Source: an uncultured Clostridia bacterium
GTDB lineage: Bacteria > Bacillota > Clostridia > TANB77 > CAG-508
DNA length: 17,184 nt
NCBI GenBank assembly: GCA_934167755.1
Contig: CAKPLT010000020.1
Coordinates: 1 to 17,184, forward strand
Direction: 5' to 3'
Positions 1 to 5,879 of the stretch are shown one piece after another. Below the pieces are notes generated by a model. It was not told where the DNA came from, did not search any database, and was given only the letters and a program-made list of their open reading frames with translations. How positions within the stretch are numbered: the first letter of the stretch is position 1; the number at the start of each line of letters is the position of its first letter. The position numbers and the translations under genes were made by a program.

Positions 1-168
1 TTCAACTTAAGGCTTGAATATACTCCTTATTGAAGTACATAAGTACCTCTGAAACTTATTATATCACAAAAATTAACCAATATGTTAAAAAATAAAATAT
101 TTAATAGAATTTCTTTAAATTTATTTAATAATGTTTAAATTTTTATTAAATAATCTTTGTGTTTACTT
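1..168 (-). promoter_or_regulatory. possible outward promoter and leader at the left edge
   Basis: No gene is seen in this stretch. On the minus strand there is a TATAAT (plus positions 58-63) and further downstream an AAGGAG that could be a ribosome binding site (23-28), so a minus-strand gene may start just beyond the left edge. No convincing -35 lies at 17 bp; a TTAACA lies 19 bp upstream. The remainder is A/T-rich filler. Confidence 0.3.
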
Positions 169-545
169 CTAATTTTCATTATTCAAAAAATTCATCACTA
201 AATCTATAATTACATCTTTTTCTTTTTGGTTTTGGTTTGATTTAGCAATTAGCAAAGTTCTATAATCATAATCATCTAATAAGTCTAATGCTTTTGAATA
301 TCCTCCAATTACTTTTAATACTTCTTTTTCATCATTTCCTAAAGGCAACACCTTGTGATGATTTAACACGATATCCAATGGAAATAATTATGTCAAGATT
401 ATAATAATCTACATGATGTGTTTGTGTTTTATCTTTTATTGCAGCATGTTTAGTGGTTGTTGTAAAATTTGCAACAACCTGTTCTCCATTTAATATTTGC
501 TGAGCCCTACATAATTTACAACAGTTAGAACATCCTTTAATTATT
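169..545 (-). pseudogene. RhuM/Fic-family protein relic, copy 1
   Basis: Remains of a virulence RhuM protein with a Fic/DOC-type C-terminus. Translating from about 545 downward gives a stretch with VVANFTTTTKHAAI and then YYNLDIIISIGYRVKS, the hallmark of the RhuM N-terminal domain. This frame stops soon after SQGVAFRK. In another frame the sequence resumes at the inter-domain helix (NDEKEVLKVIGGYSKALDLL, then DDYDYRTL) and jumps to a Fic-like C-terminal tail (VIIDLVMNFLNNEN). The middle of the RhuM domain and the Fic catalytic core, including any HPFx[D/E]GN motif, are missing. It lies just downstream of the CptN-like toxin gene. A 69-residue ORF can be read over the end (169-378), but it is a residue of the larger gene. 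Family assignment is from recognised motifs; independent function is unlikely. Confidence 0.72.
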
Positions 546-578
546 CATTTTAAGTATTATTAATATGTTTTCCTATTT

Positions 579-1067
579 TTATTTCTTGTATTCGCTCTTA
601 ATATCATTTATAAACTCAGGTAAATTAGTAAAAGTAGCTATAACGCCTCTATTTGTAAGTGCGAAAATATCTCTAGTTTTTTTATCAATTTCTTCTTTTA
701 CTGCTTTAGGAACTTTAATTGATATTCCTGCTTTTTTATATTCTTGTTCTATGTATTTTTCTAAAGTAGGAAACATGTTTTGAATTAGAAAAACTGCTTT
801 TTTTCCAGCTAAATTTCTTGCAAACACAAAGTTATTTGGTTCTATTCCTTTTTTAGATTTGATATCATTATATAATTTAAAATATTTATCATATTTAGAA
901 GACATAGGCACGAACCACAATATATCTTTATCAATTTTATCTCTAAAACAAAAATAAGTTGGTCTTTTGGTTCCAGCTTCTTTATTTTCCATTAGATGAT
1001 ATTTAGGATTATACTTTTTTATAAATTCATCTTTTATAAAATATAATTTTCCTTCTATAATTTCCAT
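579..1067 (-). CDS. cptN: type III toxin-antitoxin endoribonuclease toxin, CptN-like
   Basis: A 162-residue protein resembling the CptN branch of the ToxN/AbiQ/TenpN/CptN toxins, sequence-specific endoribonucleases held inactive by a repeated RNA. Recognisable features are the opening MEIIEGKLYFIKDEF, a HLMENKE...GTKRPTYFCF stretch, ILWFVPMSSKYDKY, and KKAVFLIQNMFP near the middle. The start at 1067 is chosen because AAGGAG lies five bases upstream. A longer frame reaches back to 1118, but it would run through the terminator of the antitoxin RNA, so it is rejected. Upstream on the same strand are two covarying RNA repeats and a hairpin with a U-tract, the classic type III order: promoter, repeats, attenuating terminator, toxin. 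Toxin expression should therefore come from occasional read-through. It is flanked by two dead RhuM/Fic genes. The CptN family name is a recollection-based call; type III assignment is strong because of the RNA. Confidence 0.82.
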   Translation of the reverse strand: MEIIEGKLYFIKDEFIKKYNPKYHLMENKEAGTKRPTYFCFRDKIDKDILWFVPMSSKYDKYFKLYNDIKSKKGIEPNNFVFARNLAGKKAVFLIQNMFPTLEKYIEQEYKKAGISIKVPKAVKEEIDKKTRDIFALTNRGVIATFTNLPEFINDIKSEYKK

Positions 1068-1080
1068 TTTACTCCTTATA

Positions 1081-1106
1081 TAATAAAAAGGGAGTGCAAG
1101 ACTCCC
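1081..1106 (-). terminator. attenuating terminator between antitoxin RNA and toxin
   Basis: On the minus strand GGGAGT, a five-base loop and ACTCCC form a perfect 6-bp stem, followed by TTTTTATTA. It ends 14 bases before the toxin start codon. In type III systems this terminator sets the ratio of RNA antitoxin to toxin mRNA. Confidence 0.85.
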
Positions 1107-1210
1107 AAATTTATTCACCAGTGTATTTTCTCTTTGCCAACTGGGTGGCTGATTAATCGATTATCTAGGGTATTTTACTCTTTGCCTCCTAGTAGGCAGT
1201 ATTTATTTAT
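1085..1210 (-). ncRNA. cptI: type III antitoxin RNA, CptI-like
   Basis: Transcription should start near 1210, just past the TATAAT at 1217-1222, run through two imperfect tandem repeats and end at the hairpin at 1090-1106. Each repeat holds a GCC/GGC stem (1195-1197 with 1184-1186; 1147-1149 with 1136-1138). The eight-base loop of each contains five bases that pair with a downstream segment, forming an H-type pseudoknot. In the first repeat CTAGG pairs with CCTAG; in the second CCAGT pairs with ACTGG, in the same register. All five pairs are kept although the bases change. Between them lies a conserved purine-rich AAAGAG and AAAATAC. This is the expected architecture of a type III RNA antitoxin processed by its own toxin into repeat-length pieces. 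Confidence 0.83.
1118..1197 (-). repeat. two tandem antitoxin repeats, period 47-48 nt
   Basis: Unit 1 runs from about 1197 down to 1165 plus linker, unit 2 from 1149 down to 1118. They share GGCAAAGAG, then AAAATAC, and the GCC...GGC frame. The linker between them contains an ATCGAT palindrome. Equivalent stems are 48 and 47 bases apart. Only two full units are visible. Confidence 0.75.
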
Positions 1211-1216
1211 ACAATA

Positions 1217-1246
1217 ATTATAGCATCTTATTATTTGAATTGTCAA
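1217..1246 (-). promoter_or_regulatory. consensus sigma-A promoter of the cptIN-like locus
   Basis: TTGACA (plus 1241-1246) and TATAAT (1217-1222) are both perfect, with an 18-bp spacer, on the minus strand. The predicted start point is about 15 bases upstream of the first repeat. Confidence 0.85.
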
Positions 1247-1359
1247 CTAATTCATAATATTTTTCCTAAAATTATTATATATAATATTATATGATATTTT
1301 TTAATATATAATACGATATTTTTAGAAAATATATAAATTTGGTATTCAATTTTCCTATC

Positions 1360-1695
1360 GTTTATATTTCCTTCAATTTTCTTTAAAGTTCTATGATCAT
1401 AATCATCTAATAAGTCTAATACTTTTAAATATCCTCCAATTGCTTTTAATATTTTTTTTTGCATCATTTCCTGCTAGTCTTTCATCATAACCTTTTATTT
1501 TGTGATTTTACACGATACCCAACAGAAATTAGTCATAGTTTCATTTTTAATATGTTCAATTAATAGTTGATTTAGCTTTTCCAAACAACTTTGACATTTT
1601 CTCTTGTGTAAGCCACACAGTTTCATCTTTTAAGTTTACTTCTAATTTTACTCCTTGTTTTTCAAATAAAATAATTTCATTCTTTTTTTGTCCAT
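1360..1695 (-). pseudogene. RhuM/Fic-family protein relic, copy 2
   Basis: A second, independent RhuM wreck upstream of the toxin-antitoxin locus. Near 1695-1560 the translation gives NEIILFEKQGVKLEVNL, then DETVWLTQEKMSKLFGK and AKSTIN, the winged-helix N-terminus of RhuM, in a frame different from the ATG at 1693-1695. One extra base near ATTAATTGAACAT breaks the frame again. After a deletion, ISVGYRVKSQ is readable, then KGYDERLAGNDAKK and finally AIGGYLKVLDLLDDYDHRTL before unrelated low-complexity sequence. The Fic core and C-terminus are absent. Copies 1 and 2 overlap in the GYRVKS and LDLLDDYD regions, so they are two genes and not two halves of one. Confidence 0.72.
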
Positions 1696-1831
1696 AAGAA
1701 CACATCCTTTATTATATAAAATTTAATTCTTATTTAGAAAAAAGTTCCGGGTATCAGAGTTTTGCGCAATAAGAGATAGGAGCAAAACAATAGAACCCCT
1801 TTCAGAGAAAGTATTTTAAGAAAATAAATGT

Positions 1832-1872
1832 AAAAACGAAAATCAGTTTTTATTGAACTGGTTTTCGTTTTT
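1832..1872. terminator. bidirectional hairpin terminator
   Basis: A 16-bp near-perfect stem (AAAAACGAAAATCAGT with ACTGGTTTTCGTTTTT, one mispair) has A-runs on one side and T-runs on the other, so it can act in either direction. It follows the stop codon of the 90-aa gene. The 1741-1831 stretch beside it has no gene; it contains a 7-bp inverted repeat (GTTTTGC/GCAAAAC, 1759-1765 and 1782-1788) of unknown meaning. Confidence 0.75.
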
Positions 1873-1898
1873 ATATTTGGGTTCTAATTATAGAATCC

Positions 1899-2171
1899 CT
1901 ATGGCAACTTAATCCCAAAAGGACCTAAGCCATTTTTCCATAATGTATACCCTTTAGCATCTTCATCTTTCATAGTATAAAACAGAGTAGCATTAGGTTT
2001 AATCAACTTTGCATTGCTAATTTCTATGCTAAGCTTAACCTTTTCTTCTGTTTGATGTAATGCAAGTACGAAGTATGTCAGGTTCTCTTCTTTTGATTCT
2101 TTTTCTTCTAAGATATCCCGAACTGTTACTTCTTCTCCTCTCATGAAATCAAAATAATTGAATTTTTTCAT
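1899..2171 (-). CDS. hypothetical protein, 90 aa
   Basis: I do not recognise this protein. It starts MKKFNYFDFMRGEEVTVRDI, is acidic in its first third, has no membrane segment or signal peptide, and ends GLGPFGIKLP. The start is supported by AGGAGG eight bases upstream. It is a single-gene unit: a promoter with an extended -10 precedes it and a strong hairpin follows it. The alternating hydrophobic pattern (YFVLALHQ, KVKLSIEI, TLFYTM) suggests a small beta-rich fold, but that is inference only. Confidence 0.7.
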   Translation of the reverse strand: MKKFNYFDFMRGEEVTVRDILEEKESKEENLTYFVLALHQTEEKVKLSIEISNAKLIKPNATLFYTMKDEDAKGYTLWKNGLGPFGIKLP

Positions 2172-2203
2172 TCTAGTTGCCTCCTAAAATTTATTGTAAA
2201 TAT

Positions 2204-2232
2204 ATTATACCACATTTTTATGTTTTACTCAA
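2204..2232 (-). promoter_or_regulatory. promoter with extended -10 for the 90-aa gene
   Basis: On the minus strand TTGAGT (2227-2232), a 17-bp spacer and TGGTATAAT (2204-2212), an extended -10 element. The start codon is about 30 bases beyond the -10. Confidence 0.7.
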
Positions 2233-2397
2233 TGTAAATTGGTTCCTTTTCAGAATAATATCATAAAGTTATTTGACTTTTTTCAAATGCCATGTTAATA
2301 TAATTATATTATTATTTATATATATGTTTAGAAATATTTTCTACATATAATAATATGATTAATCTTCAAAAATAACTATAGAAAAGGAGAAAAAACT

Positions 2398-2556
2398 ATG
2401 ACGAAATTAGAAGGACTTTTAAGAAATAGAAAAGCAGACTCATGCAAAACATCTAGCTTTGTAGAATACAAAGAAAAAACTATAGAGTTATCTTTATCAA
2501 AAGTTAGCGATAAAACAAAACTTAGAACATCGGCATATGATGGAATGATTCGATAA
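2398..2556 (+). CDS. small hypothetical protein, 52 aa
   Basis: The frame opens MTKLEGLLRNRKADSCKTSS and ends SAYDGMIR. It has a good ribosome binding site (AAAGGAG, eight bases upstream of ATG) and a strong terminator 25 bases after the stop, so it looks like a complete transcription unit. I do not recognise it. The first part (GLLRNRK... FVEYKEKTIELSLSKV) loosely recalls the N-termini of ParB-like proteins on conjugative elements, so it may be a truncated one; this is weak. A second frame stays open past the stop (DSITYKNEDLSKK), which would fit a frameshifted end. A TTGACT and a TATAAT lie upstream (2273-2278, 2299-2304), but 20 bp apart. Confidence 0.45.
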   Translation: MTKLEGLLRNRKADSCKTSSFVEYKEKTIELSLSKVSDKTKLRTSAYDGMIR

Positions 2557-2580
2557 CCTATAAAAATGAAGATTTATCTA

Positions 2581-2634
2581 AAAAAACAAAAATACTAAGA
2601 ATAGATTTTAATATTCTTAGTATTTTTGTTTTTT
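2581..2634. terminator. strong bidirectional terminator
   Basis: A perfect 22-bp stem (left arm 2581-2602, right arm 2613-2634) with a 10-base loop. The left arm begins with A6 and the right ends with T6, so it can terminate both the plus-strand small ORF and the minus-strand 219-aa gene that converge here. Confidence 0.88.
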
Positions 2635-2652
2635 AGAACTAACGATTTACTA

Positions 2653-3388
2653 ACTTATATAGCGCTTAACTATATTCTTTCTAATGTAAAAGCATTTCCT
2701 TTAACCAGATAAGTAATTCTTTGCTCTCATCTGATGACTTAGAATCCAATTCAAAGTCCCGAAGAAACTCTTTGTATTCCTTATAGCTTTTTTGGGATTC
2801 TTTTCTCCAGTAATCGATTCCTTCATCTCCTGATAAGAAAACTATGCTTTGCCACCCATTTTTAGAATCAGAATTAGAAGTTCTTTCAAGAAAAATTTGG
2901 TAGATGAACACATTGAATCTTAGAAGCCTTGAGTTTCTATCTCTAATAAGTTCTTCTGTGTCATTTTCTAAAACCACATTACCTAATTTCCGATAATGAT
3001 CTCTCATGAGTTCATATGGATTAGAGTGTTCTTCGACACATATTGTATCTCCTTGTACTTCGAAAAAAATGTATTCAAGTTTCTTTTTACACCTCATAAA
3101 TGAAAATGTTTTAAATAAAAGCTGTTTAAAATTAGATTTTTTATTAAACAGTCCTAAGATTAGTTGACACCATTTAGTCAGCTCAATTTTTGAATACAGC
3201 GGAAAAGTAATTTTAACATCTCTTCCATCATATTCTAATTCTAAATCATAATTTGCATTTATTGCTTTACATTCAGCATTAAATACTGCTTCATTTGGTG
3301 TATAAAGAGACCTTGTTTTTAATGTGACATTTGTTTGCATTATATTCTCTCCTTTTTAATTATGTTTGGTGTTAAGCGCTATATAAGT
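2653..3388. repeat. 18-bp perfect inverted repeat flanking one gene
   Basis: ACTTATATAGCGCTTAAC at 2653-2670 and its exact reverse complement at 3371-3388 bracket the 219-aa gene: one copy lies past its stop, the other in its 5' leader. The unit contains the palindrome AGCGCT. No target-site duplication is obvious just outside. It could be the ends of a small mobile cassette, a pair of operator sites, or complementary 5' and 3' untranslated regions of one mRNA. Confidence 0.6.
2681..3340 (-). CDS. hypothetical protein, 219 aa
   Basis: I do not recognise this protein. It is soluble and charged, with no signal peptide or clear membrane segment; the middle has a Lys/Phe-rich stretch (FNKKSNFKQLLFKTFSF) and the last 60 residues are rich in Lys, Glu, Ser and Asp and probably helical. 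AAGGAGAG precedes the ATG by eight bases. It is a single-gene unit with its own promoter about 110 bases upstream and a 22-bp terminator downstream, and it sits between inverted 18-bp repeats. The isolated, repeat-flanked layout suggests acquired cargo, but no function can be assigned. Confidence 0.7.
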   Translation of the reverse strand: MQTNVTLKTRSLYTPNEAVFNAECKAINANYDLELEYDGRDVKITFPLYSKIELTKWCQLILGLFNKKSNFKQLLFKTFSFMRCKKKLEYIFFEVQGDTICVEEHSNPYELMRDHYRKLGNVVLENDTEELIRDRNSRLLRFNVFIYQIFLERTSNSDSKNGWQSIVFLSGDEGIDYWRKESQKSYKEYKEFLRDFELDSKSSDESKELLIWLKEMLLH

Positions 3389-3409
3389 AATCTCCTTAAT
3401 AAGGAGATT
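3389..3409 (-). promoter_or_regulatory. leader palindrome with an anti-Shine-Dalgarno arm
   Basis: AATCTCCTTA and TAAGGAGATT form a perfect 10-bp inverted repeat with one central base in the 5' leader of the 219-aa gene. One RNA arm contains CTCCTT, which could also pair with the AAGGAGA ribosome binding site about 35 bases downstream. A second palindrome, TTAAACC-TT-GGTTTAA, lies at 3422-3437. They may be operators or a leader switch. Confidence 0.4.
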
Positions 3410-3447
3410 GTAAATAATAAATTAAACCTTGGTTTAAAATCTTTTTA

Positions 3448-3476
3448 ATTATATCATATATTTACATAATTTTCAA
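3448..3476 (-). promoter_or_regulatory. promoter of the 219-aa gene
   Basis: TTGAAA (3471-3476), a 17-bp spacer and TATAAT (3448-3453) on the minus strand. The resulting leader is about 100 bases and carries two palindromes and one of the 18-bp repeats. Confidence 0.7.
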
Positions 3477-3492
3477 TAGTGTTAAATTAAAA

Positions 3493-3515
3493 GAGCACTG
3501 CAATTTGCGGTGCCC
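3493..3515 (-). terminator. terminator of the Clp/FtsH chimera gene
   Basis: On the minus strand GGGCACCGCA pairs imperfectly with TGCAGTGCTC (one wobble, one mismatch) around a short loop, followed by TTTTA. It lies about 20 bases past the stop codon. Confidence 0.65.
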
Positions 3516-3533
3516 TTTCGAGATAATTTTTAG

Positions 3534-5594
3534 TTACTTTTTTACTAATCCTGTTGAAAAAACAATAGATGACTCAAAATTAATAAATATTTTTTCTAAT
3601 TCAACTTTTGACACTATTCCTTTTTTCATAAGTTCTTCAACTAGAACTTCAAGTTCTGCCTGATGCTTGCTTAAGATATCATCAGCATAATCTTTAGCTT
3701 CTTCAAGAATTTGGTCAATTTCTGAACTTATTTTTTCAATGATTTTATCTGTATACATTGGATTTTTACTTTCTCTTAGATAAACTCTGTTTTCAGTAAA
3801 GTTTTCATCCAATCCATATCTTGTAATCATATCTTTTGCAATTCCCGTGGCTTTTGTTAAATCAGAATTTGCACCAGAAGAGAGTTCATTTGTATAAAGC
3901 TTTTCTGCTATCCTACCACCTAAAAGTTTTGCAATCATTTGAATGTAAAACTCTCTGTTTGAAGATGGTGTTGCATATTCATCTTCTTCACAAACATTTA
4001 CTCCAAGGTAATCTTCAGCTGGAATTATAGAAATAGCTAAAGTCTTATAGTGTTGAAGTTCAGGTGAAAAATGTTGAATAATGAAATGACCAGCTTCATG
4101 ATATGCAGTTGCTCTTTTCTTTTTTTCGGACATTTTTTCAAACTGTTTCTTTCTAATAGAAAAATTATCAAGAATATCTTCTTCACTAACTTCTGATTTT
4201 CCTTTTAATTCTGCACCTGCCATTGCTCTGTCAAGCAAATCAAGTGTTCTGTCAGGATTTTTGGTTTCATAATTAAAACATGATGCATTAAGAATCGCAT
4301 AATCAACAAGTTCTTTTGAAATTTTTGTATGATGAAATTCTTCCAAATTTATTATTTGGTTTTTAATCATATCATACAATTCTTCTGATTTAGGCTCACG
4401 AACAATTATTTTTTCGAACCTTCTCTTTAAAGCTCCATCACTTGAAAAATATTTTTCATATTCATCAAAAGTTGTTGCTCCAATAACCTGAGTATCTCCT
4501 CTTGCTAATATTGGTTTTAAAGCATTAGCTAAGTCCAGTTCGCCGTCTTTGCAAGCTCCTGCGCCTAAAACTGTGTGAATTTCGTCAATGAATAAAATAC
4601 ATCCTGGATTATTTTCCAAAAATTTGACTAATTCTTGAAATCTTGCTTCTGCAGTTCCACGATATTTTGTACCTGCAATAATAGATGTTACATCAAGTGC
4701 CAAGACTTTTGCGTTTTTAAATCTTTCATAGCAATTTCCTTTTACAATATTCCAGACAAATTTTTCAACAATTGCAGTTTTTCCTACACCTGGATAGCCT
4801 ACTAAAATTGCGTTTCTTTTAGTTGCTTTCGCAAGTATTTTGATAAGCATATTGGTTTCTTCTTCTCTTCCGAGAATCCGGCAGTATTCTTCATCAGGCG
4901 AATATTTGTTGTTTAATACTGTTAAAAAGCTGGATAAACTTCTAGGAATAACAAATAAATCTTTAAGTTCTTCTTGTTCTCCTTGTATAGATAAGCCTAT
5001 GTCATCAATTACTGTTTTAGGTAATATTGCGTCATTTCCTAAACAAGATACAATAAATTCAAGATAAATGTCTGGAATTAATTCTGAAAAGGCAGCTAAC
5101 ATATATTCATTTGTTATAATAGTAGTAGCATACATTTTTTCTGCAATTTCAGAAGCTCTTAATAGTATTTTGTAAAATTCAGTCGTTAAGAAAATCTGAG
5201 TTCCATATATGTCTCCTTCTTTCTGGTAAAATTCTATTGCAACAAATGGAAGTTCATAATTTTCTATATTTTCTGATGTAACTTGTTTTGGATTACTTGT
5301 TGCAGATTCCTGTTCAACATCTAATGATTTATCATTATCGAAAATTTCATTAAATGCTTCATACCTTTCTGATTCTTCTGCCAAATGTCTGTTATAAAGT
5401 TCTTGCACTTTTTCTATGATTTTTTCATGTTCCATTCCTTGGTCTTTTAAATATTTGTGTAATGGGCTACGAGTATCACTCATACTTGCAAGTGTTCCAA
5501 AAGCAATTAGTTCTGAAACATATGGTAAACCATTCCGCTCTGAAACTACATTTGAAGACAAGATTAAGCTAATTGTGTCAGTGTTAAATTCCAT
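3534..5594 (-). CDS. chimeric Clp-type AAA+ / FtsH-type M41 metalloprotease
   Basis: A 686-residue protein that joins two protease families. Residues about 1-70 and 135-190 resemble the paired helical repeats of a Clp N-domain (DTISLILSSNVV...; TTEFYKILLRASEIAEKMYA). Residues about 225-480 form one AAA+ module of the ClpA/ClpB/ClpC D1 type: Walker A GYPGVGKT (266-273), pore loop KYRG (310-313), Walker B ILFIDE (333-338), sensor region IGATTFDEY (371-379), arginines at 391-392 and a lid with PDRTLDLLDRA. Residues about 490-670 are an M41 peptidase with the zinc motif HEAGH (499-503) and the usual third ligand, Asp578 in SSGANSDL. There is no second AAA+ ring (D2), no ClpP-binding loop seen and none of FtsH's N-terminal membrane segments, so it should be a soluble, self-contained unfoldase-protease. 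AGGAGGT precedes the ATG by seven bases. It has its own promoter and terminator and lies just downstream of the polymerase Y/YolD operon. All catalytic residues are intact. Substrates are unknown. Confidence 0.88.
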   Translation of the reverse strand: MEFNTDTISLILSSNVVSERNGLPYVSELIAFGTLASMSDTRSPLHKYLKDQGMEHEKIIEKVQELYNRHLAEESERYEAFNEIFDNDKSLDVEQESATSNPKQVTSENIENYELPFVAIEFYQKEGDIYGTQIFLTTEFYKILLRASEIAEKMYATTIITNEYMLAAFSELIPDIYLEFIVSCLGNDAILPKTVIDDIGLSIQGEQEELKDLFVIPRSLSSFLTVLNNKYSPDEEYCRILGREEETNMLIKILAKATKRNAILVGYPGVGKTAIVEKFVWNIVKGNCYERFKNAKVLALDVTSIIAGTKYRGTAEARFQELVKFLENNPGCILFIDEIHTVLGAGACKDGELDLANALKPILARGDTQVIGATTFDEYEKYFSSDGALKRRFEKIIVREPKSEELYDMIKNQIINLEEFHHTKISKELVDYAILNASCFNYETKNPDRTLDLLDRAMAGAELKGKSEVSEEDILDNFSIRKKQFEKMSEKKKRATAYHEAGHFIIQHFSPELQHYKTLAISIIPAEDYLGVNVCEEDEYATPSSNREFYIQMIAKLLGGRIAEKLYTNELSSGANSDLTKATGIAKDMITRYGLDENFTENRVYLRESKNPMYTDKIIEKISSEIDQILEEAKDYADDILSKHQAELEVLVEELMKKGIVSKVELEKIFINFESSIVFSTGLVKK

Positions 5595-5646
5595 ATTTAT
5601 TACCTCCTATAATGTGTATCAATTTTATGATATAAGTAACATAAAT

Positions 5647-5675
5647 ATTTTACATCATTATGGTGAATTTGTCAA
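5647..5675 (-). promoter_or_regulatory. promoter of the Clp/FtsH chimera gene
   Basis: Perfect TTGACA (5670-5675), a 17-bp spacer and TAAAAT (5647-5652) on the minus strand. The -35 begins only seven bases past the stop of the YolD-like gene, so the protease is probably expressed separately as well as by read-through. Confidence 0.75.
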
Positions 5676-5681
5676 TTATTT

Positions 5682-5867
5682 CTACTTAATTAATAGATGT
5701 TTTTCTAACTTTTCTTCATTTAATTTTATCGTTTCTTTTATAGCATCACCATAACCAGTTAGAGCAGCAAAAGGTGCAAACTGAGCCGCTCGCTGTTCCA
5801 TACTTAATCTTGGATGTTTTTTTGATATATGATGAGGTAAATTTATAATATCATCGTATTTTCCCAT
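5682..5867 (-). CDS. YolD-like protein, apparently truncated (61 aa)
   Basis: The sequence MGKYDDIINLPHHISKKHPR followed by SMEQRAAQFAPFAALTGY is the conserved first half of YolD-like proteins, small partners encoded beside Y-family polymerases in Firmicutes (for example yqjX beside yqjW in Bacillus). Family members I know run to roughly 110 residues; here the protein stops shortly after AIKETIKLNEEKLEKHLLIK, and no C-terminal beta-rich half can be read downstream before the next promoter. AGGAG lies just upstream of the ATG and overlaps the polymerase stop region; the gap between the two genes is 12 bases, so translation is probably coupled. Its job with the polymerase is not established. 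It may be a functional short form or an early stage of decay. Confidence 0.78.
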   Translation of the reverse strand: MGKYDDIINLPHHISKKHPRLSMEQRAAQFAPFAALTGYGDAIKETIKLNEEKLEKHLLIK

Positions 5868-5879
5868 TATTCTATTCTC

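Noticed and set aside
1068..1118. N-terminal extension of the CptN-like toxin by 17 residues
   Set aside because: It would run through the terminator hairpin of the antitoxin RNA and lacks a ribosome binding site; the ATG at 1065-1067 has AAGGAG just upstream.
1081..1200. CRISPR-like array
   Set aside because: Only two imperfect units are present, and the changes are compensatory within an RNA fold, not spacer differences. No cas genes are seen.
1252..1467. A 71-residue minus-strand ORF over RhuM copy 2
   Set aside because: Only its first third matches the family; the rest is A/T-rich low complexity. It is part of the pseudogene, not a gene.
3836..5754. Plus-strand ORFs at 3836-4030, 4840-5067 and 5416-5754
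   Set aside because: They are antisense shadows of the Clp/FtsH chimera and its neighbour, without ribosome binding sites or recognisable motifs.
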